Shown in pieces: positions 8,110 through 17,072 of a stretch of DNA of 19,250 nt. Position 1 is the stretch's first letter. Each line of letters starts with the position of its first letter. Source of the stretch: Pavlovales sp. CCMP2436 (Eukaryota > Haptophyta > Pavlovophyceae > Pavlovales); the NCBI GenBank assembly GCA_026770615.1, contig MU631334.1, positions 246,243 to 265,492 of the forward strand, in the 5' to 3' direction. Below the pieces are notes generated by a model, which was not told the DNA's origin, ran no database searches, and saw only the letters and a program-made list of their open reading frames with translations. The position numbers were made by a program, and so were the translations under genes.

Positions 8110-8682
8110 TTACGGACCAGCGAGATGGGGAAGGAGGTACCACTTCCGACTCAGGTCGACGGCCGCCGTCAACGATTTCCTCGCTGACCGATCTCTGGTG
8201 CTGGAACGCCGCGCAGAGCAATCCGCGCTGCCTTGCACGCAAGGCATGCCAATTACAGGCAGCACCACTCGCAGCACCACTCGCACGCGCAACAGAAGAA
8301 GCCGCGCGTGCTTTCCGGCTACAAGGTGAAGCCGAGGACCGCGGGCACGGGGCAAAAAGGACAAGGCGAGCGCAGCTGCGCTCCTGCCAAAGCCATCGAC
8401 GCCGGCCGCCACGTGGATCCCGGATCCAATGCTAGCAGCGCTCGATCCGATGAAAACCGATGTACGGCACGCTGCTACAACGTGTCGTCCAGCCTGCTCG
8501 CGGGACTTGGGGATCGCATTCAGGTGCATCAAACGGGGGTCTTGCATCTCTCCCATATCACTCACTGACAGGCGGCGCATCGTGGGCTGCGTCGTCGTGT
8601 GGCTACCAGTCGAGCACACACACAGTGTTGCCATCTTCATCAAGGCTGATTGCTGCCCAGGAGGGCTGAGCGCCCCCTCCCA
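8110..8682 (-). CDS. Possible exon of unknown function, next to intron-like repeat X2
   Basis: A minus-strand frame is open for about 190 codons from 8682, directly after the AG end of repeat X copy 2, to a TAG stop at 8110-8112. Part of it (about 8590-8390) has a plausible protein composition, for example MRRLSVSDMGEMQDPRLMHL. The later half is Arg/Leu/Val-rich and looks less like protein. Plus-strand frames over the same bases also contain protein-like stretches in changing frames, so a decayed plus-strand gene is an alternative. No family recognised. Confidence 0.2.
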   Translation of the reverse strand, partial: WEGALSPPGQQSALMKMATLCVCSTGSHTTTQPTMRRLSVSDMGEMQDPRLMHLNAIPKSREQAGRHVVAACRTSVFIGSSAASIGSGIHVAAGVDGFGRSAAALALSFLPRARGPRLHLVAGKHARLLLLRVRVVLRVVLPVIGMPCVQGSADCSARRSSTRDRSARKSLTAAVDLSRKWYLLPHLAGP

Positions 8683-8758
8683 CTGCAGGTAACATGAAAG
8701 CCACCTCCCTCATCGCCTAGGGCGTTTGCGGGTGTGTTGAAGGGCCATACTAACTAAC
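8683..8758 (-). repeat. Dispersed intron-like repeat X, copy 2 (76 bp)
   Basis: On the minus strand it starts GTTAGTTAGTATGGCCC and ends TTTCATGTTACCTGCAG. Similarity to copy 1 continues past the AG end for about 40 bp (plus-strand 8643-8682), and an open minus-strand frame starts there. Confidence 0.75.
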
Positions 8759-8898
8759 CAACACTACATTAATGCCAATGGCAATGCACATATTTACATG
8801 ACACTACCCGGGGCCGCGAAGTGACGTCGTGTTAGCCCTTGCCTGGGATGGCCTGGGACACGGAGCCTGGCAGTGATGCCAGGGGTAGGGCATATCTC

Positions 8899-8928
8899 GG
8901 TCGTAGGGTAGGGCCCTACCCTACGACC
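8899..8928. repeat. Perfect 30-bp palindrome with an alternative longer pairing
   Basis: The sequence GGTCGTAGGGTAGGG is followed at once by its exact reverse complement, centred on GGGCCC. In addition TCTCGGTCGTAGGG (8895-8908) can pair with CCCTACGACCGAGA (8927-8940), giving two exclusive structures. It lies 120-150 bp upstream of the F-box gene ATG. It could form a cruciform or a strong 5'-UTR hairpin. The TAGGG units are reminiscent of telomere-type repeats but are not an array. Confidence 0.9.
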
Positions 8929-9047
8929 CTACGACCGAGACAAAAAGGGCATTTTCCCGTGCGCGGGCCATTGTGCATAGCACACCCACCAAGGACACCA
9001 GCGCCCGTCCTCCCGCGCTCGGCCCGGCTCGGTCCAGCCTCTCGAGT

Positions 9048-9893
9048 ATGGCGCCCCCGGGCAAGCGCGCGCGCGCAGCCGACGCTGGCGGAGGCAGGGC
9101 TTTCTTGCCGCTCGACGATGTCCCCGGCGAGCCGCTTGCACACCCGCAGATGATGAGGCTGATGCTCGAAGTGTGTGACGTCACCGCGTCTATGGGCGCG
9201 GCGCTCGAGCGCATCGGCGCGGCACTCGAGAGCCTCGAAGGCCGTCTCGCACGTCTCGAGCGTGGTGCGTCTGCTCAGTCGACTGTACCACTGCCGGTGC
9301 AGCCCGAGACTGGCTCGGGTGCAGACGTTACGCCGTTTGACGAGTTCCCCGACGAGCTGCTCGCACTCGTGGCGGCCGCGCTTGCGCCCGACGCGGAGCT
9401 GGCGGCCTCACTGAGCTGCCGCAGGCTGCACGCGGCAGTCGAGCTCACGCGGGCGCGCGATGGCCACGTTGGGCCGACGACAGCCGCCAGCTCTGCGCTC
9501 TGTTCGACGAGCAAGCTGGCGTGGGCCTACGTGTGCGGCCTCCCGCTCTCAGCGTCGCTTTGCGCGCACGCGGCCAAGCGCGGGCTCCTGGTCCAGCTGA
9601 CATGGCTGCGCGCGCGCAGCTGCCCGTGGGACGAGCGCGTTTGCGCGGAGGCCGCTGCGGGTGCCCACCTGCCGGTGCTCCGTTGGGCACGGGCGAACGG
9701 CTGCCCGTGGAACAGGGATGCAACTAAGGAGGCTGCAGCTTGCGGGCATTTGGTTGTGCTTAAATGGCTCCGCGCGCGCGGATGCCCTTGGGACCATACC
9801 ACCGCCAGAGCAGCAGCTGGCGGTGGCCACCTGGAGGTGCTGCAATGGGCGTGCGCAAACTGCTGCCCATGGTACGAGCGACCCAGTCGGTGA
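9048..9893 (+). CDS. F-box-like protein with 27-residue CPW repeats, 3' end probably truncated
   Basis: 281 aa from the first ATG (9048-9050). The frame is open upstream only from a GTG, so this ATG is the likely start. Residues 35-73 form an Ala/Leu/Glu/Arg-rich likely coiled coil. Residues 97-135 match an F-box core (FDEFPDELLALVAAAL, then SLSCRRLHAAVEL), suggesting an SCF-type ubiquitin ligase adaptor. From about 176 there are repeats of 27 residues with CPW at 192-194, 219-221, 246-248 and 273-275 and the theme GHLxVLxWxRAxG, an ankyrin-related repeat common in algal, oomycete and giant-virus genomes. The fourth repeat stops after CPWYE, and the last few codons come from sequence that encodes the tail of the NACHT gene on the other strand. 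The natural C-terminus therefore seems lost to a rearrangement. Confidence 0.8.
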   Translation: MAPPGKRARAADAGGGRAFLPLDDVPGEPLAHPQMMRLMLEVCDVTASMGAALERIGAALESLEGRLARLERGASAQSTVPLPVQPETGSGADVTPFDEFPDELLALVAAALAPDAELAASLSCRRLHAAVELTRARDGHVGPTTAASSALCSTSKLAWAYVCGLPLSASLCAHAAKRGLLVQLTWLRARSCPWDERVCAEAAAGAHLPVLRWARANGCPWNRDATKEAAACGHLVVLKWLRARGCPWDHTTARAAAGGGHLEVLQWACANCCPWYERPSR

Positions 9894-11594
9894 ACGACTT
9901 GTGGAACAGGCGCAGCGTGGCAGGCCCAGTCGCGACCTGCGCCGATCCGGGCGGCGTTTGCGGCACGCGCGAGTCCGCCGTGATAAAATCGTCTAGCAGC
10001 TGCATCCTCCGCTCAAACTCCGCCTGGCCGCTCCCGTCGGGCGGGCAGAGCGACGGACGCACGCCGTAGAGCACGTCCCTCAGCTCGGCTCGCGTGAGCG
10101 GCTAATATTAGGAAGGGGGGAGGGTGTTAGTGTGGAGGAGTGGGGGGGGGGCTGTGTTCCCATCGTACCTCGCGTGCGGCCACGAGCACCTCGAGCAGCG
10201 GCCGCAGCGCCTGCTGCTCCTTCGCCGGGCACGAGCCGCGCGAACGACGCTGCGTACAGCTGCCCAAGGCCGGGCGGCAGCGAGCCGATCGCGTCAAGCG
10301 AGATATTGCCCCGACTCAGCTGCTCGAGCGCGGCGGTGGCCCACATAAAGTTTCGATTGGCGCACTGCGCAAGCGTGCGCGCGCACTCGTCGAGCGCGTC
10401 TGCGTCCAACACATCGGTCGGCGCGGTCGCACCCACGATGGCGGGCAGCCGCGCGCGAACGAGCTCGAGCACGTCGGCATGGTTCGCCTCGACCAGCGCT
10501 TCGAGCTGCTCCATGCGCATGTCGCAGAGCGGTGCGACCGCGGCGCGCTCGGGCCGCGAAGATGCGACGATCCGCAGCCACGACGGCAGGCTGTTGTTCT
10601 TAACGACGTCTGCGATCAGGCCTGCCACCGTATCTCTGCGATCGCGCTTGTCCTGGCCGACGTACAGCGACTCGTCGAGCGAGTCGACGACGATGAGCAG
10701 CACGCTCTTCGGCTCGTCGGCACCGGCGAGCGCGCGCAGAGGCGCGAGCACAAGCCGGTCGAAGCCGCTCCGGCCGTCGATATTTGAGCTCGCCAGGTCC
10801 TGCTCCAGTTTTGTGTCGGCTTTGAGGGCGTTATTGTACCCGGCGAGCTTGAGGCGCAGCTGGATTGCGATGTTGCGCACGAAGAGCGTAGGGCTCAACC
10901 ACTCGAGCTTATCCGCGCTTCGGGGGGGGGGATGGGGGGGGGGCTTAGTGCGGATAGTAATAGTAGATACTTCTATGTCATGCCCGTACGCCTTCTGGGC
11001 TGCAAGTCGGGGGACGTTAAGGGAGCTATTCTTAAATAAATGATTGAAAATCCGGTAGCAAGCCCCCCAGGAAGACCAAAAACAAGGCTCGCGATAGCCC
11101 TTTCAAGACCATCACGCACATCCAAAGCGGATGCTGCGTGTGTGTAGTTACAGCATTCGCTTTGTGGGAGGTTAAGATTTTTTTAAAAAAATCTTGGTCG
11201 GACGTGCTTTCTCGTCGCGCTTTGAAGCCAAATGCCCAGGTAAGAAAAAATAATACCTGCACACGTGGTGCGCGACCACGCGTGCGTGCGCTGCCGCCGC
11301 CGCGCCGCCATCATGCAGCACGAGCCGCGCGAGCAGTGCCGACTTGCCCGCACCGGGCGGCCCGACGACGATGAGCACTGGTTAACCGGCCGGATTGGTG
11401 GCCCACGCATCGATGCGCGCGAACAGCACGGCGCGCCCGACAAAGTGGCTGGACTTACCGAGAAGCCAATGGCCGAAATCGAGGACTGGCTTGAGCTCGC
11501 TGGGCGCACCGGTTTGCAGGCCAGCGAGCATCGCCTTTATCTCCGTGATGTCCATCTGCATGTCGCCCTGCCCCTTGAGCAGCTGCGCCATCAG
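9876..11594 (-). pseudogene. NACHT/STAND NTPase, three exons, broken (stop, frameshift, 3' truncation)
   Basis: Exon 11594-11257 has the linker DFGHWLLGKSSHFVGR and the P-loop VLIVVGPPGAGKSALLARL, but a TAA (11382-11384) stands in frame two codons before it. The donor CAG|GTATTA opens a 339-nt intron holding repeat Z2. Exon 10917-10169 continues (ADKLEWLSPTLFVRN) with Walker B LLIVVDSLDE and the sensor LRIVASSRPE. One extra base in GGG (10227-10229, plus strand) shifts the frame before EQQALRPLLEVLVAARE. A GTACGA...ATTAG intron (10102-10168) follows. Exon 10101 to about 9876 gives PLTRAELRDVLYG (winged-helix-like) and LRLFHKSFTDWV, then ends abruptly at the convergent F-box gene. Such NTPases are signalling switches, usually with C-terminal repeats, which are missing here. 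The family assignment is strong; splice sites are by inspection. The lesions could be assembly errors. Confidence 0.75.
10973..11042. repeat. Dispersed repeat Z, copy 2, within an intron
   Basis: Matches 3513-3577 (TGTCATGCCCGTACGCCTTC and following). It sits inside the inferred first intron of the NACHT pseudogene, 56 bp from the acceptor, beside a long G/C homopolymer tract (10921-10943). Confidence 0.75.
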
Positions 11595-11684
11595 CTCATA
11601 ATATATAATTTATTTATAATATTAATATATTAATGAAGGGGGGTTCGGGCTGGCGGTGTTTTAAGTCAAGTCAAGCTAATCGAT

Positions 11685-11917
11685 TAGCGCTCCAACGCAG
11701 GCTCATACGCGCTACGCCGAAGTGGGGAGCTGGTAGAAGTGGTGAATGATGAATATATTTATGATAGGGATTCAAGCTGGCGTCTGACTGTCCTGAAGTT
11801 GTGCTGCTCTTAGCGCTCCGACGCAGGCTCCTACGCGCTACGCCGAAGTGGGGAACTGGTAGAAGTGGGGGATGAATATATATACTGATAGGGATTCAAG
11901 CTGGCGTCTGACTGTTA
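11685..11917. repeat. 126-bp tandem duplication of family M sequence
   Basis: Unit one (11685-11810) and unit two (11811 to about 11917, partial) share TAGCGCTCC(A/G)ACGCAGGCTC, the GAAGTGGGGA(G/A)CTGGTAGAA block and TGATAGGGATTCAAGCTGGC. The last part is the fold-back family M seen at 3952-4225 and, inverted, at 17368-17480. The array lies between the probable 5' exon and the P-loop exon of the NACHT gene. Confidence 0.9.
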
Positions 11918-12187
11918 ATATATTAGGCGATGGCAGTGCTTGACGCGATCGGTGACGAGGCTAACCGCAAAATATCATTCATTTCCAAAAAGAAAAGAAA
12001 AAAACGAAAAATGAAAAACGAAAATGAAGTCTCATCACTCGAACACGCGCTGCAGCGCGTCCGTTATGCGATCGCACCATCTCAATCTGCAGAGAAAAGA
12101 AAAGACTCACCTTGGAAAAAACTGTTGCTGACGGCAAAAACATAATCCCGGGTTGCCATCGCACCCGCACCCGTTTCCCGGAGGGCG

Positions 12188-12262
12188 GGGTCTGGGGGCG
12201 GAGCCCCCAGGAAAAGAAAAAAAGACGCGTAGGGGGGTCTGGGGGGGCGAAGCCACCCCAGG
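12188..12262. repeat. Two related GC hairpins (GGGGTCTGGGGG...CCCCAGG)
   Basis: CTGGGGGC-GGA-GCCCCCAG is a perfect 8-bp stem. About 45 bp on, GGGGTCTGGGGGGGCGAAGC and CACCCCAGG form a similar but imperfect one. An A-rich linker separates them. Function unknown. Confidence 0.75.
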
Positions 12263-12307
12263 ATATTTAAAAATCAAATCAATTGATCCCCTCTCTCCCG
12301 AAAGTAC

Positions 12308-12621
12308 CTGGATGCCTTCCATCGCCTCGCAGAGAGCATCGCGCGTCAAGCCCGAAATTTCGCAAATGCGCTGCAGCGCGTCCTCGTTCTGCGCGGCGAT
12401 CGCGGTACGCTCTCTCTCGACGAGCGCGACGAGCCGGGAGGTTTGGTCGAACGTAATGACTGCGTACTGGAAATTTGCGCGCTGGACGGCAGCGCGAAGC
12501 GTGTCAACCGCGCTCGTTCAGCCAGACGCGCTTGGCCTCGCGCACTGCGCGCTGAAGCGCCGTGCGTCTCCACCCGCGTCTCACGCGTCGACTTGTTGCG
12601 CCGTAGGCGGTACGCATCGAG
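12308..12621 (-). pseudogene. Decayed exon, probable N-terminal part of the NACHT NTPase
   Basis: Minus-strand coding-like segments in changing frames are AYRLRRNKSTRETRVET, then ALQRAVREAKRVWLNER, then AVDTLRAAVQRANFQYAVIT leading to EDALQRICEISGLTRDALCE. The last ends GGCATCCAG before a GTACTT donor (exon end 12308). A frame change falls near 12509 (GAGCGCGGTTGAC) and another further upstream. A related DALQR phrase is seen near 12050, after CTCTGCAG. The helical, charged composition fits the N-terminal region of an NLR-like NTPase, and the position and strand match the P-loop exon at 11594. The upstream edge is the AG of repeat X copy 3. Confidence 0.45.
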
Positions 12622-12702
12622 CTAGTAGATATCATGAAAGCCACCTCCCTCTACGCCTAGGGCGACTGCGGGTGTGTTGACGGGTCATACTAATTAACTA
12701 AC
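12622..12702 (-). repeat. Dispersed intron-like repeat X, copy 3 (81 bp)
   Basis: On the minus strand it starts GTTAGTTAATTAGTATGACC and ends TCATGATATCTACTAG. The coding-like exon of the NTPase (LDAYRLRRNK frame) begins at the next base. Unlike copies 1 and 2, the similarity stops at the AG, so only the intron-like core is shared. Confidence 0.75.
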
Positions 12703-12729
12703 TGTACGTGTACCTCAGCAACGTCGATC

Positions 12730-12774
12730 TCAGTTTTGTAAATACTTAAAATTAACTTACTTTCACAAAACTGA
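12730..12774. repeat. Perfect 10-bp inverted repeat upstream of the hydrolase gene
   Basis: TCAGTTTTGT (12730-12739) and ACAAAACTGA (12765-12774), extendable after one mismatch by CGAT/ATCG, lie 70-115 bp before the hydrolase ATG. It could be a regulator site or a remnant of a small element. Confidence 0.6.
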
Positions 12775-12844
12775 TATCGGACGTTACTTACTGATCGACG
12801 CTTCCCGCCCGCTTTTCTCGCTCCGCGCCTGCGCTCTCCATTTC

Positions 12845-15800
12845 ATGCGGTCTCTCACCAGGACAGCGCACGCCGTCACCGCCGTTGCGGCTGTCGCGCT
12901 CACGCTGGCCGCGCTCGGCACGCTCCGCTCGCAGGCGCCGCCCGAGCTGGTTGCGCCGCAGCCGCCGCGCGCGGAGAACACGACCGAGCTCGCCGGCGAG
13001 TGCAGTCTCGCGAACGAGCAGTGCCGTCTTAACTACATTCTAAGCGTGCTCGCGACAGCGGGCAGCGCGGGCGATATGTCGGGGTTCATCCCCTTCCCCC
13101 GCGTCATGCCACATCCGGCGCTCAGCAGCGCAAAGTTCGCTTGCACTCCCGACGGTGCGAGTCCCAAGAGCACCGGCCCACCCGTCACCTTCGTGCCCTG
13201 TTGCACGGGCTCGGCGCCCGTTAACATCACGCAGACGGAATTCGTGTGCAACTCAACCACGCCCACGCCCAACAAGCTCCTCGAGTGCGTGAGTACGGAC
13301 ATTATACCGCTGGCCTCCCGCTGCGACCTAACCGACACCACAGGCGAGACGTCATGCCCGCTCTCTGCAATGGCGCCAAACGAGAGCTACCTCATATACC
13401 CAGGTGGCCTCACCGCGTGCTACCACCAGCCCACCGCCACAGGCTGGGGTAACTGCACAGGCGCCAGCAAATCAAACAGATTCAGCTTCGAGGTGAAGAA
13501 AGGGGATCCGACAAAGGTGCATGCGGGCGGTGGTGTTGGGGCGCGCGGTTCATAGTAGTCAATCCCTCTCCTGTCAATCCCGGATCTCCCCCACTTAACA
13601 CCCCCCCTACCCAACCCTAACCCCCACCCCTACCCACCCCACCCCAATATTCAGTTGCTCGTTTTCTTTCAGGGCGGCGGCGCCTGCTGGACAGCCGACG
13701 GCAAGCCGGTCCCGGCCTGCACAACTCACGCGGTGCGTGCGCTCTGTCTCTTGCACTTGTGGCGCACTTTTGCCTTTGTCTTCGCTGCCCCGAACCCCCC
13801 CTGCTCAGCACCGCGCGTTCACACCACCTCATCCTAACCCCCAACCCTAATCCCCCAACCCATACCACGACTATCACCCACGCAGACGACCTACTACTCT
13901 GGCATGCTCGACTCGCAGAAAGCCGACAACCGCTACGCAAACTTCACGCAAGTGCAGCTCCCCTACTGCTCTGGCGACGTGTTTGCGGGAAATGTGACGC
14001 AGGCCTTTTCATCAAAGGTATAGGAACGGCACTTGTCTTTCCCCCATCACGAGTTTCAACAACGGATCTTTAGCCGGTTGATGGGCAGCGTGACTCAATA
14101 AAATTTCTCTAATATTATACCAGGAATACCCCAACATGCCAATCAAGCAAGTCGGTTACGCAAACGCGCGCGCGGTGCTTGACTGGCTGCTCGCGCAAGA
14201 GTCAATCAAGCAAATCGACGAGCTCGTAATTGGTGGCATTTCTGCAGGTGTGCGCATGTATGTATATTATTATATGTGTGGGGACGGTATCCGGTGTGCT
14301 CGGAAAAATCCCCGGATCCGAGTGTTTTTCAACGCTCGGGTTCGGGTTTCAGAACCATTCGAGGGCGGACGTATAACTAGAAATTTACACACGTAATTTC
14401 ACCTGTTAATATTTTCCGTTGCATGTAGGTGTGTCTTACTACATGATAAATCTTATTGTTATATTACACCCGCAGGCTCGATCGGCGCGCAGGTGTGGAC
14501 TCGCCCACTGCTGCTCGCACTGCAGGCGAACAGCAAGCAGCGCATCAGTTCGGCAACGATCTACGATTCATTCGTGGGTGTCTTCCCAGTCTTTGGCACT
14601 CGACACGCGGCGGGCCTCATCCTCCGCGACTCATGGCGCGTGTGCTCCGGTATGTCTTAATACGCCTGCGCGCCCCCTTCCTGCCGTTTGAACCTGCCTC
14701 GCGTCCCCTCTGACGCAGGCGTCACGTCCCCTCTAAACCCGCCGTCGCGTCCCCTCAGTGCCTGAACTCCTGCCCACGCCCGAGGCCCTCGCTGCGTGCA
14801 ACGCCGGCACCATAGAGGTTACGGACGTGATGCTGCCGGCGGTAAAGGAGTTTCCCGAGACTCTGTTTACCTTCATCCAGTCCAAGGAAGACATTGTGCA
14901 GGTGAGTGGCATCTTACCCACTCCCACAACCCCCTACCCACCCCATCCAACCTTTGCTGATCGTGATTGGCATCACTCTCACATCCCCCCCCCCTCCCCC
15001 CCCCCTGCAGCGAATGTTCTACGACGCTACCATGGTCACACTGATCGTACCCGCAGGTGAGACCCTAGCCATATGCCACATTATACATAATATAATATAT
15101 ACATATACTATAAACTGTGTGCGTACGTGCTTGCGTTTGTGCGTGTACGTGCGTGCGTGCGTGCGTGTGTGCGTGCGTGCGTGCTTGTGCGTATGTGCAT
15201 AATCTTTCTGCTGCGTGTACCCGACAGGCCCGTGCCTGCGCTGCAAGCACTGTGCCTGACCCTCGTTCTCCCACCCCACGCCCACCCACCGCCAACCCCT
15301 CTAACCGCGCATCCCTCCCGCGTCGCAGAATCGGCTGTTCTCACCATCATTGGCAAAGAGCACGTCCACAAGAAAGCAATGTCCATCATCGAGAGGTATG
15401 TTTCTAATTTATTCCGCTCGAGTCCTCTTATCGTCGTCGGTGCATAACGACGTCACTTTTGCTCTAAGCGTTGAAGCGCCTTGCTAAAATATTATGAATC
15501 GAATAATGATTTAAATTAGTGTACTCAAAATCAAAACACATATCCAAAATCAAAATCCTACATTATCGTATTGTCTATATTGTATTTGTGTAATTTATTC
15601 CGATCGTTCGACCTCTCATCGATGCGTCGGTTCATAACGACGTCACTTTTGCAAGTGAATCCACTGTGCAAATATTAAATTTTGAGGTTTTTTCTAAACC
15701 CCCCCCCCCTCCTCCTCCTTCAGCTACCGCGCACTCTCGCCCAATGTCTCCGCCACCCTCGTCAACGGCAACTGCCATACTTTCGCCGAGTTGCCCGATT

Positions 15801-16171
15801 GGTACAACGCCACCGCCGGCGGACCGGGCGAGGCGCGCACCGTCTGCCCGGCGGAAAAGTGGAAGCTCCCTTTCGAGGTGGGAATTGCGGAGCTCGTCAT
15901 CATGGGCGAGCCCAAGGGAGGCCCGCTGGCCTGCTGCAAGAGCCCCGGCTCGACCCGCCCAGTCTCTGGCCCCGAACTCCTGGCGTACATGAAGCTGAGC
16001 AACTGGGCAAGCCTTCCGCTCGTGACACCAGGCGACGCGAGGCCGGCCGCGACTCCGCCGCTTTGGGCCAAACTCATGGATAACTGCTACGGGCCTATCG
16101 GCAGCGCGACCCAGCCGCTTTACAGCTGCCCCTCCTTCCTCAACTACGTCACGAACTCAACGAAGGCCTAG
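12845..16171 (+). CDS. Pectin acetylesterase / Notum-like secreted hydrolase, nine exons
   Basis: Exons 12845-13516, 13655-13732, 13886-14017, 14124-14247, 14476-14649, 14759-14901, 15011-15056, 15329-15395 and 15724-16171 join in frame to 627 codons plus TAG; all eight introns are GT-AG. Residues 1-30 form a signal peptide or signal anchor. About 31-215 is a Cys-rich region with NTT, NIT, NST, NES and NCT glycosylation sequons that I cannot assign. The alpha/beta-hydrolase core starts near 216: GDPTKLLVFFQGGGACW (oxyanion GGG 231-233), LPYCSGD (exon 3), nucleophile Ser334 in GGISAGSIGAQVW, probable Asp438 in FIQSKED and His497 in GNCHTF. The family removes ester groups: acetyl from pectin in plants and bacteria, palmitoleoyl from Wnt in animal Notum. 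The substrate in an alga is unknown. Family and splice structure are well supported. Confidence 0.92.
15118..15200. repeat. GTGC/GTGT microsatellite in intron 7
   Basis: A degenerate (GTGC)n/(GTGT)n run lies in the seventh intron of the hydrolase gene. It produces long Cys/Val/Arg or Thr/His-rich false reading frames. Confidence 0.9.
15405..15652 (+). repeat. Direct repeat pair (W, copies 2 and 3) in intron 8
   Basis: 15405-15462 and 15591-15652 share TAATTTATTCCG at one end and CATAACGACGTCACTTTTGC at the other, with a variable middle. The 128 bp between them is AT-rich. The ACGACGTCACT core is also present, inverted, at 2806-2855 and weakly near 8819. Confidence 0.85.
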
Positions 16172-17072
16172 GGTGCTCGTCGTGGCCGCCCGCGCACTGC
16201 ACGTACCTGTCTAACCACATGGGGGTTCTTTTTGGAATTCTGACCCTCATCGGTCCTTGCGTCTCTCGTATACCTCGGCGCGCGCCAACGCGTTGGCTGA
16301 TTGCGACCAAACTTCGAAAAGACCTCACTGCAGAATCCTGCACATAGCATCAACCAATCCCCCATATGGGCCGAGTCTCGCCAACTGGGCCAATGGCAAT
16401 ATTATGCATCTGTTGTGATAGTATATTACCGTTGGCATGCAATCGACCCCAGAGGCACACGAGAGGCACACCAAATGGGCTCCAAACTTCCAGGAGGGCT
16501 ATATTCGACAGCAGCTATTGACACGTCTTAGCCCGCAGGCAGGGCGAACAATGTCTACCTCCAAGGGTGGACTAGACTTGCCATATAATATAATTATATG
16601 ATTAGCGGCTCAGCATTGTTCAACAGGTCGTGGGTTAGTACTACTAACGTGGAATTTATTCCAAACTTAATTATGTGATTATCATTAATCTTGAGGCGGT
16701 CGCCGTCGAAGGCCGACCGCGCGTATAGCGCACGTACAACATAGGATGTGGCCGATTTAAACCCTAAAACGGCTAGAATATGGACCCTACCTATTTTCTT
16801 CACAAGCGAAGGGGGGGCTGCCGGGCGCGGGCTGCGGCGGCTTGATTCATTCAATATAATCTTTATCTTCGGCGCTTTTCCTAAACTCCAGTTAAAACCC
16901 CTTTCTACCTACCTCCTAATCCTGCCAACGGCAACAGCTTTTTCCCCTCCTCCGGGTGTGGAATCGCGTGCCACTAATTTCGATTTCGACACCGTTATGT
17001 TATTAATCAATAGTCAGTAAAATAAGTTAGCTTTATATTCAACTCCGCGATAAATAAATCATAAATATTGAG
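16172..17072. other. Intergenic, no confident gene
   Basis: Downstream flank of the hydrolase. It contains a solo copy of the 1.43-kb element's end motif (GCGGCTCAGCATTGTTCAACA at about 16611) and an AT-rich patch. Minus-strand 16594-16854 and plus-strand 16748-17020 are open but show no motif. Confidence 0.5.

Noticed and set aside
8899..8928. Telomere or interstitial telomeric repeat
   Set aside because: Only two TAGGG units per arm, arranged as a palindrome and not as a tandem array.
10132..11043. 303-codon plus-strand open frame opposite the NACHT exon
   Set aside because: The minus strand carries Walker B, sensor and winged-helix motifs; the plus frame is Ser/Arg-rich antisense.
15019..15407. 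Long open frames on both strands rich in Cys/Val or His/Thr
   Set aside because: They are produced by the GTGC/GTGT microsatellite in intron 7 of the hydrolase gene.
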